A stretch of DNA of 64,000 nucleotides from Nitrospirota bacterium (lineage in GTDB: Bacteria > Nitrospirota > Thermodesulfovibrionia > Thermodesulfovibrionales > Dissulfurispiraceae), in the NCBI GenBank assembly GCA_004321915.1, contig SCQE01000012.1, positions 1 through 64,000 of the forward strand, read 5' to 3'. The position numbers and the translations under genes were made by a program. This document shows, in pieces, positions 32,405 to 40,821 of this stretch. Position 1 is the stretch's first letter, and each line of letters starts with the position of its first letter. A model generated the notes under the pieces. The model was not told where the DNA came from, ran no database searches, and was given only the letters and a program-made list of their open reading frames with translations.

Positions 32405-33691
32405 CTATTTTGTCTTCACCCGCCACTGGCCGGTCAGCAGTTTCTGCATCAGTCCACGCTTTTGTTTGCGGTAGGCTTCCGCCTGTTTTTTCAGAAGATC
32501 GATTTCATGCCGGGCGGTGTTGAGAGTTGAGGCGATTTGTTTTTGATGTTGAACAGAAGGAATACGAAGTTGAAGATTGAGTATCTGTTTATCTGAAAGC
32601 TCTTTTTGACCTGTACCATCCATAATGTGACCAATACGCTTGTAGTAAGTTTCTCTTGAAAAAAAGTAAAAAAGAAATGTGGAAGATAATTTATCTTTAT
32701 TGATTTTAAGGCTTGTAATGGCGTTTGATGCAATGAACCCATCAAACTCATCCGGGACAATGCCAAAACCACCATTATGAAAGTTCTGACGTCCGATTAA
32801 GAACTCGCCAGCATGCCGCTTATAGTATGGGCGGCCCCTTTCCGTTAGTCTTGGCGACATACGCGAGTTTTTTTCAATACCTTTGCAATGCAATTTTACT
32901 GTCAATAGGGTTTCATCATAAACCGTTTGTAGCTTCTCCTTTACGGCAATTTCCGCTACTTCCCCCAGCTTTACCCTCCGCCATTTAGCTGTTTCACTTG
33001 TCCGACCAAGAAACATTTTGAGCAGCCACTTAAACTGTTTCTTCTTCGCCTCAATCAGCTTTTCCGTTTTTTCAATGGCGGTGTCCCAAGCTGTATGAAT
33101 TGCAGCAATTTTCTTTTGGTCATCCGGAGGCGGTAATAGGATTGGAATAGATTCGACTATAGATTGATTGATTTTTTTCATACTACCGCTTGTTCCCGTA
33201 GCATGACTTTGAATATATTTAACTGTCGCCTCACTTCTGAGATACACTTCAAGATAATCCGGATAAATTTTTGATGTATCAGGACGAAATCGCATCATCA
33301 AGTCTGGATAAGAACAGTTATCCAAGCCCCCTCGGAATACCCCAACACGCCCGACTTTATCTATTGTATTTGACCTGCTGATCAAAAAGTCGCCATGTCT
33401 AAGCAAGAAGCGATCAACAAGCGGATCATTTGCTGGTGCCGGCTTCGCCTCAGACAAATCAAGACATTGCTCACTGAGCGAAGACAAACCAAGAACCCAT
33501 TTGCCTGTTGGTTCATTTGGACAGATTGGTGAATATCCATTTTGAGGTGAATTCTCTATTAAGGAAGCGAGGGGCACTATATTACGTTGGACGCCTTGTC
33601 TCACTTCGCCTCTATAATTTTTCTTCGTAATTATTTTTACCATACGCTTTCCTATATTCTCTCCTACTCCCCCACAATTTTTCCTATTCAT
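32405..33691 (-). CDS. hsdS: Type I restriction enzyme specificity subunit (HsdS), two target-recognition domains
   Basis: 428 residues. Two half-repeats are visible. The first ends with IPILLPPPDDQKKIAAIHTA and a long helix TAIEKTEKLIEAKKKQFK; the second begins RRVKLGEVAEIAV and ends LRIPSVQHQKQIASTL with a second coiled coil, finishing GLMQKLLTGQWRVK, the usual HsdS end. Each half recognises part of a bipartite target. The ATG at 33691 has no strong ribosome-binding site; ATG 33640 with upstream AGGAG is a plausible alternative that removes 17 residues. It lies 57 bp downstream of the CD-NTase gene, not next to hsdM. Confidence 0.93.
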   Translation of the reverse strand: MNRKNCGGVGENIGKRMVKIITKKNYRGEVRQGVQRNIVPLASLIENSPQNGYSPICPNEPTGKWVLGLSSLSEQCLDLSEAKPAPANDPLVDRFLLRHGDFLISRSNTIDKVGRVGVFRGGLDNCSYPDLMMRFRPDTSKIYPDYLEVYLRSEATVKYIQSHATGTSGSMKKINQSIVESIPILLPPPDDQKKIAAIHTAWDTAIEKTEKLIEAKKKQFKWLLKMFLGRTSETAKWRRVKLGEVAEIAVKEKLQTVYDETLLTVKLHCKGIEKNSRMSPRLTERGRPYYKRHAGEFLIGRQNFHNGGFGIVPDEFDGFIASNAITSLKINKDKLSSTFLFYFFSRETYYKRIGHIMDGTGQKELSDKQILNLQLRIPSVQHQKQIASTLNTARHEIDLLKKQAEAYRKQKRGLMQKLLTGQWRVKTK

Positions 33692-33748
33692 TATTAAGCG
33701 TGTTACGCACAGTCGCTCTTGCTAAATTGCGTCGCTCAACCATACTCG

Positions 33749-35389
33749 CTATTGGATATTCACCACAAATTCATTGCTGCGGGCCACACAGATATTATTC
33801 TTGACGATATAGCACAATACACAATGACTACCTGTGTACAAAGTTGATTCTTTGTGGATTAACCCGCCCTTTCCAGTCGTTGATGCTGAAAAAATCCCTC
33901 CTCTTAACCCCGAAGCTCCCTGCATAGCAGCTTCCCTACCAGTATTGATGACTTGCCAATATACTTGAAAAGGGGGTGGGATTTTACATTCGGCTGAAAA
34001 CCTGAGGGAACAATGCTTTGGCAGGGGAGCGCTATCGCTTTTGAAAGTATGCCACTGCCCATCACATGATATATGTCCTTTAATTGTTACCGGAAAATTG
34101 CGGTGAACTGGCCAAAGCGGCATCTGCCTGTGCTGAACCTCAAAGCGAGCAGGTAACGGTTGTACATGTTTAACGACCGCATTACGAGACACCTGATCAT
34201 TGTAAGTCTTAAGCGCCTCGCTGACTGCTCGCTCCCCGAAGCTTGGTTCAAGGACTGTCTGAAGCTTTCCTATATCACCCGTTTCCAGCGCTTGAGTCAA
34301 ATCTATAGTGACCATATTTACCCACTCAAAGAAAGCTCGCGCCCGCGCATGATTGTCTTCATGCCACCTATCGGCAAAATTCTCATCCGGATTTGCTGGA
34401 TTCGGAATCTCCCATCTGCCATCAGCTCTTCTGCTTATAAGCCCCAAGCCCGCTATGCTCTCATGGAGTGTGATATATTGATTTTTTTGCAGTTCTGCGT
34501 AGAGGCCAAGCTTAGAGAGAATGTTTTTCAATGTATAATAAATATTCCCTTCGCCTTGGTAGAGCGACGCTGCAAGTGTTGTGATAATAATCGATATCGG
34601 CTTTATCTTATGTCGTTCTTCACTGATAAAGCGCATGTCTCTGTGTCTTTTGAAAATTTGAATGGCGCGCTGTAAGGGGGTACGTACAAGTTGATTCGGC
34701 ACCTTATCAACACTCTCATAAATAGGTTGTAGCGTTTTGGGATTCTTTGCTCTCTCTAAAATGAGTTGTTTCTGTGACGGCAACAGTTCGTTAAATGTGA
34801 TATTTTGACTCTCAAACCAAGTCGCGTATCCATTTGGATTACTTGACTTCCACTCGTATGATGGCTGAGCGCCGCTATGTCTATGTGTTAAGGCGATTGC
34901 TGTTTCAGCATAAGGTGACGCAGAGGCCTCATCTGGAATGCATGGTAAAACGTCGATATGAAATCCGCCTCCGTCCTGCCGTACGTAATCGAGCGTCCAA
35001 CAGCGTCTCCCCTCCGGATCAAGTTTTTCTGCATATATCTTATTAGACTTCAAGCAATTACCGATCTGATGCTTCACCGCTCTTGCATTGTTTGGGGACG
35101 AATCAATACGACCGACTTGAAGTTCGCAGACCAAATCCACATCATAGTCAGCCTCTGTGCCGTTCTTTATAGGCCTGACAATAGTCCCGAGTCGAATTGA
35201 CCCTTGAGGATATATTTCAGGCTTGGCCGTGCTGCCGTGATACATATCTTTAGCATATCCTTCTTCCAACCACTGCCCAACTGCCTGATAGCTTTGAACC
35301 GCCCGTTCGTAGTCGGTCGGAGTTACATCTAATAATTCTGCAATATTTTCAAGTATTGCGTTTAATCGATCTTCATTTCCTACAAACAT
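33749..35389 (-). CDS. CBASS CD-NTase (cyclic oligonucleotide synthase) with AGS-C sensor domain
   Basis: 546 residues. The nucleotidyltransferase core has YPQGSIRLGT (GS at 63-64), followed by the acidic pair in ADYDVDLVCEL (D83, D85) and the third Asp D146 in FHIDVLPC, the full metal-binding triad. The C-terminal about 115 residues (from FPVTIKGHISCDGQ) match the adenylyl/guanylyl-and-SMODS C-terminal (AGS-C) domain. On phage infection such enzymes make a cyclic di- or trinucleotide that activates the effector encoded beside them. GGAGG lies before the ATG, 10 bp after the patatin gene. The product nucleotide cannot be read from sequence. Confidence 0.92.
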   Translation of the reverse strand: MFVGNEDRLNAILENIAELLDVTPTDYERAVQSYQAVGQWLEEGYAKDMYHGSTAKPEIYPQGSIRLGTIVRPIKNGTEADYDVDLVCELQVGRIDSSPNNARAVKHQIGNCLKSNKIYAEKLDPEGRRCWTLDYVRQDGGGFHIDVLPCIPDEASASPYAETAIALTHRHSGAQPSYEWKSSNPNGYATWFESQNITFNELLPSQKQLILERAKNPKTLQPIYESVDKVPNQLVRTPLQRAIQIFKRHRDMRFISEERHKIKPISIIITTLAASLYQGEGNIYYTLKNILSKLGLYAELQKNQYITLHESIAGLGLISRRADGRWEIPNPANPDENFADRWHEDNHARARAFFEWVNMVTIDLTQALETGDIGKLQTVLEPSFGERAVSEALKTYNDQVSRNAVVKHVQPLPARFEVQHRQMPLWPVHRNFPVTIKGHISCDGQWHTFKSDSAPLPKHCSLRFSAECKIPPPFQVYWQVINTGREAAMQGASGLRGGIFSASTTGKGGLIHKESTLYTGSHCVLCYIVKNNICVARSNEFVVNIQ

Positions 35390-35399
35390 TCAATGCCTC

Positions 35400-36350
35400 C
35401 TATGCCGCACTTAAGAATTCCTTAATCTTATGCGCACTATGCGTAAAATCACGGTCAGCTCTCGATGTCAAATCATCAAACAGGCTCGCATCATCCATTG
35501 CCATCTCAACGTCCGATTCAAAGTTCAGACGCAATATTTGGTCGTCTCTCAGCAACAAGCCGAGCATATTGCTTGCTGCCGCTGACTGAAGATATAAAAG
35601 TGTATTTATAAATTTTTCTCTCCTCCAGCGTGTCATGAACCCCCACCCAGCAAGTCGTGTCAACAATTTCACTCTTTGGGGATAATACTGCTTTACCGTC
35701 CCTGTGCCAACCGATAATATTTTAATATTATCCATGTCGACACGCAGCCGCTTCTTTGCGTCAATCGCCGCAACTAGTGCAGGATTATTAGCCCAAAGTC
35801 CTCCATCTACCAATAGATATTCGTTAGCCTTATATGGATTGAAAAATGTTGGGGCCGAACTGGAAGCAAGGACAGCCTCACTGACAAGCACTTCGGCATC
35901 GCGCACAAAGCTACCATCATATTTTGATTTGAACACATGGACACACCCATTGCCAATATCTGTAGAGGGAATGATCAGGTGCTTACTTAAATCCCCGAGC
36001 CTTCTATCTTCGAATGTTTCACGTAAAACTTTCTTCAGGTAGCTGTTTTTGTATTTGCTTGCAAATAGCCCTGAAATCAATGGTAATCTTGCATGGACTC
36101 GCTTGCAAAATATTTTTCGGCCATGTTCTTTATATAACTGGAGAATTTTAGAGATAGGAATACCACAGGCGATACCAGCAGCGATAATGGAGCCTGTACT
36201 TGTTCCTGCGATCAGATCGAAAGTATCGAGCAGGTTTATATTCAGTTTTGTTTCAATGCAGCTTAAAAGGTGAGCAGAGTATACACCTCGAAACCCGCCA
36301 CCATCGATAGAGAGTATTCTGAACGTTTTGCTTGTCTTGTCAGTGCTCAC
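35400..36350 (-). CDS. capV: CBASS effector: patatin-like phospholipase (CapV type)
   Basis: 316 residues. The patatin signatures are complete: oxyanion loop GGGFRG (17-22), nucleophile S51 in GTSTG (49-53), and catalytic D182 in VDGGLWANNP. In type I CBASS, CapV is activated by a cyclic dinucleotide and degrades the inner membrane, killing the infected cell. Start is GTG 36350, overlapping the RhuM stop (GTGA), with a GGGGAAAG ribosome-binding site. The gene order patatin then CD-NTase is the classical two-gene minimal CBASS; no Cap2/Cap3 genes are present. Confidence 0.93.
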   Translation of the reverse strand: MSTDKTSKTFRILSIDGGGFRGVYSAHLLSCIETKLNINLLDTFDLIAGTSTGSIIAAGIACGIPISKILQLYKEHGRKIFCKRVHARLPLISGLFASKYKNSYLKKVLRETFEDRRLGDLSKHLIIPSTDIGNGCVHVFKSKYDGSFVRDAEVLVSEAVLASSSAPTFFNPYKANEYLLVDGGLWANNPALVAAIDAKKRLRVDMDNIKILSVGTGTVKQYYPQRVKLLTRLAGWGFMTRWRREKFINTLLYLQSAAASNMLGLLLRDDQILRLNFESDVEMAMDDASLFDDLTSRADRDFTHSAHKIKEFLSAA

Positions 36351-37372
36351 TTCTTTCCCCGCTTTTTACCTTCCACCTTCGGCCTTTCATGCTCCAATTC
36401 CTTCACCTTCTTCACCGCCTCCTCAAAATGCCGCTCGACCGGGCTGGGTTCATTTAACACCTTTTGCCGGTATTTCTCGAACTCAATCTCGGCTTTTTGC
36501 AATGCTTCTTCGTGTGACACAGAACCTGCATTGTCAAGGATCTTCCGTTCGGAGACACGTAAAAAATCCTCTAGTTTAGCGATCCAGTCTTTCATATACA
36601 TAGGCCTGCGGTTCAACGCCTGCAGTTCGGCAAATTCGAGATAGAGGTTGACGATACGGTTCAATACTTCCAGTTCGTCGGCTTTAAGATAATTTTTGGC
36701 AATGCCAGCATCCGTCTTTCTTGGTTTCTCGCCATCCCATGAGGTTAGGCCCATATAAGGTTGAGAGGCATCCGCTCTTTTGAAGACGATCTCAGCGGCC
36801 GTGTGGCCGTGGGCAGCCCAGTGCATTTTGTTTTGGACAATTGCAAAGAAGCGCTGCGAAGCCTCGGCGTTAGGATCATAGTCAATACTTGTGGCATAAA
36901 TATCCAACACTTTACGCCAAAAGACCTTTTCGCTGCTTCGAATGTCGCGTATGCGGGCAAGCAGTTCTTCAAAGTAATTGCCGCCCCCAGCTCGCTTGAA
37001 ACGTTCATCGTCAAGGGTAAAACCTTTTACGAGGTACTCTTTAAGCCGCTGGGTAGCCCATATGCGGAACTGAGTACCTCGCAGGGATTTCACCCGATAG
37101 CCAACGGAAATAATAACGTCGAGATTATAATGCGTCACGTTATAGGTCTTGCCGTCAGCGGCAGTTGTTGCAAAATTTGCAATAACTCCTTCTAAGAGGA
37201 GTTCGCCCTCATCAAATATGTTTTTAATATGACGTGAAATTACAGATTTATCCCGTTGAAACAGCTCGGACATCTCATTAAGAGGCAGCCAGACACTTTC
37301 ATTTTGAAGATGAACTTCCAGCTTTGTTTTTCCATCTTCAGTCGTATAGAGAATAAGTTCGCCTGCGGTCAT
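36347..37372 (-). CDS. RhuM-family (virulence RhuM) protein
   Basis: 341 residues. The N-terminal half shows the RhuM pattern: VWLPLNEMSELFQRDKSVIS, HIKNIFDEGEL, and VTHYNLDVIISVGYRVKSLR, which continues into GTQFRIWATQRLKEYLVKGF. RhuM proteins are widespread in defence islands and first known from a Salmonella pathogenicity island; some are proposed toxin-like or DNA-binding, none is well understood. GGGGAGGGG precedes the ATG. It is coupled to CapV by a 4-bp overlap, so it belongs to the inserted CBASS module rather than to hsdM. Confidence 0.9.
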   Translation of the reverse strand: MTAGELILYTTEDGKTKLEVHLQNESVWLPLNEMSELFQRDKSVISRHIKNIFDEGELLLEGVIANFATTAADGKTYNVTHYNLDVIISVGYRVKSLRGTQFRIWATQRLKEYLVKGFTLDDERFKRAGGGNYFEELLARIRDIRSSEKVFWRKVLDIYATSIDYDPNAEASQRFFAIVQNKMHWAAHGHTAAEIVFKRADASQPYMGLTSWDGEKPRKTDAGIAKNYLKADELEVLNRIVNLYLEFAELQALNRRPMYMKDWIAKLEDFLRVSERKILDNAGSVSHEEALQKAEIEFEKYRQKVLNEPSPVERHFEEAVKKVKELEHERPKVEGKKRGKK

Positions 37373-37410
37373 TGCCCCTCCCCAACACCTTGTGCATGCC
37401 TATGAGGTTT

Positions 37411-37459
37411 AAATAAAAAATCCCCCGAATTACGCATGCTGAGCAGAGGCGCGGGGGAT
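37411..37459 (-). terminator. Intrinsic terminator/attenuator between hsdM and rhuM
   Basis: On the minus strand, an 8-bp G/C-rich stem (37452-37459 with 37420-37427, ATCCCCCG/CGGGGGAT) around a 24-nt loop is followed by TTTTTTATTT (37411-37420). It lies after the hsdM stop and 38 bp before the rhuM start. Confidence 0.75.
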
Positions 37460-37470
37460 ATGCTGTCCTT

Positions 37471-37499
37471 ATCGTACCGACAACTTGCCACAAAGTCAA
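37471..37499 (-). promoter_or_regulatory. Internal promoter before the RhuM-CBASS module
   Basis: Minus strand TTGACT (37494-37499), 17-bp spacer, TACGAT (37471-37476). Transcription would begin near 37464, immediately before the hairpin terminator, giving either a 50-nt RNA or read-through into rhuM-capV-cdn. Confidence 0.5.
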
Positions 37500-37510
37500 T
37501 CAAGACCATT

Positions 37511-37526
37511 TTGTTGATGTCAACAA
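37511..37526. promoter_or_regulatory. 16-bp palindrome upstream of the internal promoter
   Basis: TTGTTGA-TG-TCAACAA, 7-bp perfect arms, 11 bp upstream of the -35 box. Typical size and position for a dimeric regulator's operator; no regulator is assigned. Confidence 0.45.
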
Positions 37527-37586
37527 ATTGGTATCCATATATTTCAGCGCAGACCACCATTTTCTTGGCCTCACGAAAATGGTGCC

Positions 37587-39143
37587 TCACTTCACCCCCA
37601 ACTCTTCAAGATACTTATTCATCTTCCCACGGACCTCGACCAACTCACCCTCTATCTGATCTATTTCTTTCTGAACAGCAGCAATATCTATCTCCTCTTC
37701 TTCTTCAAAGGTGTCGACATACCGCGGAATATTGAGGTTAAAATCATTTTCTTTGATCTCTGCGAACTCTGCGACATGGGCGTATTTATCGACATCCTTT
37801 CGCGTCTTATATGTTGCAACAATCTTCTCGATATGTTCCTCAAGCAGCAGATTTCGTGTCTTTGCTGACTGATAATCCCGGCTGGCGTCTATGAAAAGCA
37901 CATCACGCCGGTTTTCGTTAACTCCGTCTTTTTCCCTTGAACGGTCAAAAATAAGAATCGCAACCGGAATAGATGTTGTCGGGAATAAATTGGCAGGAAG
38001 CCCGATAACTGCATCAAGAAGATTTTCCTCGATAAGCTTTTGCCTGATACGCCCTTCGGCGCCCCCTCGGAAAAGCACACCGTGCGGCACTACAACAGCA
38101 ACGCGGCCTTCTTTTTCCAAAGCTGCTTCTATCATATGACTGATAAAGGCATAGTCACCCTTGCTCTTCGGAGGAACACCTCGCCAAAAGCGGTTGAAAC
38201 GGTCTTTTTCAGCAACGTCCGCTCCCCACTTGTCGAGCGAGAAAGGCGGATTTGCAACCACTATATTGAACTTCATCAGCCTGTCATTTTCCACAAGCGC
38301 CGGGCTGGTCAAGGCATTGCACCATTCAATGCGCGCTCCATCCATTCCATGAAGAAACATGTTCATTCTTGCAAGCGCCCATGTGCTGCCGTTTACTTCC
38401 ATACCGAACAGCGCAAAGTCCTTGCTGCCCACCTCATGTCCCGCTTCTATGAGAAGCCCGGCAGAGCCGCAAGTAGGATCGCAGATTCTGTTGCCCGGTT
38501 TGGGCTGTACAAGTTTTGCAAGCAGCTCTGAAACTTTGTGTGGGGTATAAAACTCGCCTGCCTTCTTTCCGGCATCAGAGGCAAAGCGTTCGATGAGATA
38601 GATGTAGGTGTTCCCGATTACATCTTCTGAGACACGGCTTGGTCTCATATCGAGCTGAGGCTTGTTGAAGTCCTCCAAAATATGTTTGAGCCGATAGTTT
38701 CGGTCTTTGGTCTTGCCGAGATTTGACTCGCTGTTGAAGTCGATGTTTCTGAATACTCCTTCAAGTTTGGCCTTGTTCGATTCTTCTATCGAGTCCAGCA
38801 CAATGTTAATGAGCTCTCCGATGTTGGCGCGTGTCCGGCGTTCGTATATGCTGTAAAAATCTGCGAGAAAGCGGTCTTTCTCCCCAGTATCAGGGTCCTC
38901 GTAGTCCACAAAGGGCAATAAAAAACGCTCTCGCTCAAGCTTCCGGCGAATGCGTTCATCATCAGCGCCGTACTGCTTTGTGTATTCCTCATAATGGTCT
39001 TTCCAGACATCCGAAATATACTTAAGGAACAGCATCACCAGTATGTAGTCCTTGTACTGCGCTGGATCAACGACTCCACGGAAGGTGTCGCATGCCGCCC
39101 ATGCAATATTATTGATTTCGTCCTGAGATACTTTCGAAGTCAT
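37587..39143 (-). CDS. hsdM: Type I DNA methyltransferase subunit M (HsdM)
   Basis: 518 residues. The N-terminal helical HsdM_N domain (1-150) is followed by the N6-adenine methylase fold: SAM motif DPTCGSAGLLIEAG and catalytic NPPF (in VVANPPFSLD). The C-terminus (IEGELVEVRGKMNKYLEELG) is a helix that contacts HsdS. It methylates host sites and forms the M2S core of the nuclease. An AAGGAG site lies before the ATG, one base after the upstream half-HsdS gene. The stop is followed by the terminator and promoter described at 37411-37526. Confidence 0.97.
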   Translation of the reverse strand: MTSKVSQDEINNIAWAACDTFRGVVDPAQYKDYILVMLFLKYISDVWKDHYEEYTKQYGADDERIRRKLERERFLLPFVDYEDPDTGEKDRFLADFYSIYERRTRANIGELINIVLDSIEESNKAKLEGVFRNIDFNSESNLGKTKDRNYRLKHILEDFNKPQLDMRPSRVSEDVIGNTYIYLIERFASDAGKKAGEFYTPHKVSELLAKLVQPKPGNRICDPTCGSAGLLIEAGHEVGSKDFALFGMEVNGSTWALARMNMFLHGMDGARIEWCNALTSPALVENDRLMKFNIVVANPPFSLDKWGADVAEKDRFNRFWRGVPPKSKGDYAFISHMIEAALEKEGRVAVVVPHGVLFRGGAEGRIRQKLIEENLLDAVIGLPANLFPTTSIPVAILIFDRSREKDGVNENRRDVLFIDASRDYQSAKTRNLLLEEHIEKIVATYKTRKDVDKYAHVAEFAEIKENDFNLNIPRYVDTFEEEEEIDIAAVQKEIDQIEGELVEVRGKMNKYLEELGVK

Positions 39144-39144
39144 A

Positions 39145-39726
39145 TTATTTCTCCTTATTTGTTGCTTTTAGGCAAATTGCATTTATTAATTGTGACCGTT
39201 TCTCTTGCAAGTATGAAAGAAGCCGTTTTTCTCTCTCACTGAGTTTGCTGAGTTCAACGATCTTTCTTTGGGTTTCAATGTTTGGTAAGGCGACAGGGAG
39301 TCCGCAAAAGGCAGAGAGGGGTATAAGGGGCATATGCGTACCGCGGCGCGCTATGTTGTGCAAGTATTCCTGAGCTGACGACTGATTGATATACCAAGCA
39401 AGGTACTCAGGCAATACAGCCTGTGACTTAGACCTGATCACAAAAAAATGGCTCACTGCAACAGTTCGTTCAATAGGATTTACAATCGGAGCAGCCCAGT
39501 TGCGGTTTCCACGGGAGAGAAAAAGCAGATCACCTTTTCTAATCAAAAATTTCTCTGCCGGTTTGTCGATATGCACACGGGAAAGGTTCTCTCTGTTCAG
39601 GATATGGTCCTCGTCAAAGTCCCTAATCTGGATGACCCGGTGAGTACCATTGTCAACAGGTTCGATCTTTTTTCTGAACTGGTATCCGAGCTGAATATCT
39701 GCAATTTCTGTTAGTTTCTTTTTCAT
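39145..39726 (-). CDS. Half-size HsdS-like specificity protein (single target-recognition domain)
   Basis: 193 residues: one recognition domain (LTEIADIQLGYQFRKK at the start) plus one helical spacer (LPNIETQRKIVELSKL onward). Full HsdS proteins carry two such halves. The start MKKKLTEIADIQLGY and the clean C-terminus suggest a genuine short protein rather than a broken gene; half-length S subunits can dimerise to recognise palindromic bipartite targets. It is the first gene of the operon, directly behind the near-consensus promoter, and is followed after 1 bp by hsdM. Confidence 0.85.
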   Translation of the reverse strand: MKKKLTEIADIQLGYQFRKKIEPVDNGTHRVIQIRDFDEDHILNRENLSRVHIDKPAEKFLIRKGDLLFLSRGNRNWAAPIVNPIERTVAVSHFFVIRSKSQAVLPEYLAWYINQSSAQEYLHNIARRGTHMPLIPLSAFCGLPVALPNIETQRKIVELSKLSEREKRLLSYLQEKRSQLINAICLKATNKEK

Positions 39727-39774
39727 TTGCGACCATTTATTTTGAATGATATTGAATTCCGCATTAGATAATTA

Positions 39775-39803
39775 ATTGTACAATGGCTATCTGATTTTGT
39801 CAA
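39775..39803 (-). promoter_or_regulatory. Near-consensus promoter of the defence operon
   Basis: Minus-strand TTGACA (39798-39803), 17-bp spacer, TACAAT (39775-39780), i.e. 11 of 12 consensus bases. The predicted start is near 39768, 42 bp before the half-HsdS start codon. Confidence 0.8.
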
Positions 39804-39878
39804 TAGTTATTTTTGATGTGTTGCAAATACTTCAAAATTTATGTTTGTTGTAGATATTTGAGCAAACCAAATAGATTA

Positions 39879-39912
39879 AGCCCCACCCTGAAAAATTTTT
39901 CAGGGTGGGGCT
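39879..39912. terminator. Perfect 34-bp palindrome, terminator of the polyamine operon
   Basis: A 17-bp perfect inverted repeat without spacer (39879-39895 and 39896-39912), GC-rich at the base with A5/T5 at the centre. It lies 58 bp after the speE stop and separates that operon from the defence operon promoter. Confidence 0.7.
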
Positions 39913-39969
39913 GGATGTTAAATGCGTAAAATACAAAAATTGACTATTAGGATATTCTGAATTATTTGG

Positions 39970-40806
39970 CTACCAGTTCAGCTTTCTCTGCATCAGTTTT
40001 TCGTACATTTTAGGGGGCATAAACGCCTGCTGATGGATTTCGTCGCTGTAATATCTGGTATCGACCTTGAATTCCCGCCTCATTTTCCGCATATCGTGCT
40101 TCTTGGAGGCTGCCGAGAAGGTCCACCAGTTGCCGGCATATGTGGCTATGTTTGCGGTGTAGAGATCCACTGTCGGGAAGATCAGTTTCATCGCCTCTTG
40201 GACCTCGATTACCATGTCTTTGTGAAAATGCAGCGATTCCGAGAGCGTTACGAGCATTCCCTCGTCGGTCAGGCAGTCTTTAACGGACTTGAAGAACTCT
40301 ACAGTGAAAAGGCTTTTTGCAAAGCCCACTATGTCGGTCGAGTCAACTATTACAACGTCGATGTCGCCGTCGCGGCCTTTAACGAACTCGGCCCCGTCCA
40401 TGCATTTTATCTCTACGCGCTTGTCGTCAACGCCGCAGGCCACCGACGGGAAATATTTCTTCGACACATTGATAACATCTTCGTCTATCTCGATGAAATA
40501 TACCTTTTCAACGCTGTCGTGGCGCAGCACTTCCCTTACTGTGCCGCCGTCTCCGCCGCCGATTACGATCACGTTTTTAGGGTTCGGGTGGGCGTGCATC
40601 GCTATGTGGACCAGCATCTCATGGTAAAAGAGCTCGTCCCGCTCCGTTATCTGAACAACGCCGTCGAGTATAAGCATCTTGCCGAAGTGTTTGTTCTCGA
40701 TGACCATAATATCCTGAAATGGGCTGGTGCTCTTGTGCAGCACATTCTCCACCTCGTAAACATACTGTATCGGCGCATAAGGGTCTTTTTCGAAAAATTT
40801 GATCAT
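39970..40806 (-). CDS. speE: Spermidine synthase (aminopropyltransferase)
   Basis: 278 residues. Polyamine aminopropyltransferase motifs are intact: MLILDGVVQITERDEL, the decarboxylated-SAM loop IGGGDGG (82-88), EIDEDVI, and the catalytic VDSTDIVG (D155, D158). The C-terminal YAGNWWTFSAASK fits the putrescine-binding side. It transfers an aminopropyl group to putrescine (or another diamine) to make spermidine. The gene lies 15 bp after the decarboxylase gene, so the two form a small polyamine operon. Decarboxylated SAM must come from a SAM decarboxylase not in this window. Confidence 0.96.
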   Translation of the reverse strand: MIKFFEKDPYAPIQYVYEVENVLHKSTSPFQDIMVIENKHFGKMLILDGVVQITERDELFYHEMLVHIAMHAHPNPKNVIVIGGGDGGTVREVLRHDSVEKVYFIEIDEDVINVSKKYFPSVACGVDDKRVEIKCMDGAEFVKGRDGDIDVVIVDSTDIVGFAKSLFTVEFFKSVKDCLTDEGMLVTLSESLHFHKDMVIEVQEAMKLIFPTVDLYTANIATYAGNWWTFSAASKKHDMRKMRREFKVDTRYYSDEIHQQAFMPPKMYEKLMQRKLNW

Positions 40807-40821
40807 AACTCCTCCTAAACT

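Noticed and set aside
37369-37590. 73-codon minus-strand reading with 4-bp overlaps to both hsdM and rhuM
   Set aside because: The overlaps look like translational coupling, but the segment contains a promoter, an operator-like palindrome and an intrinsic terminator, and the peptide matches no family. Regulatory DNA explains it better.
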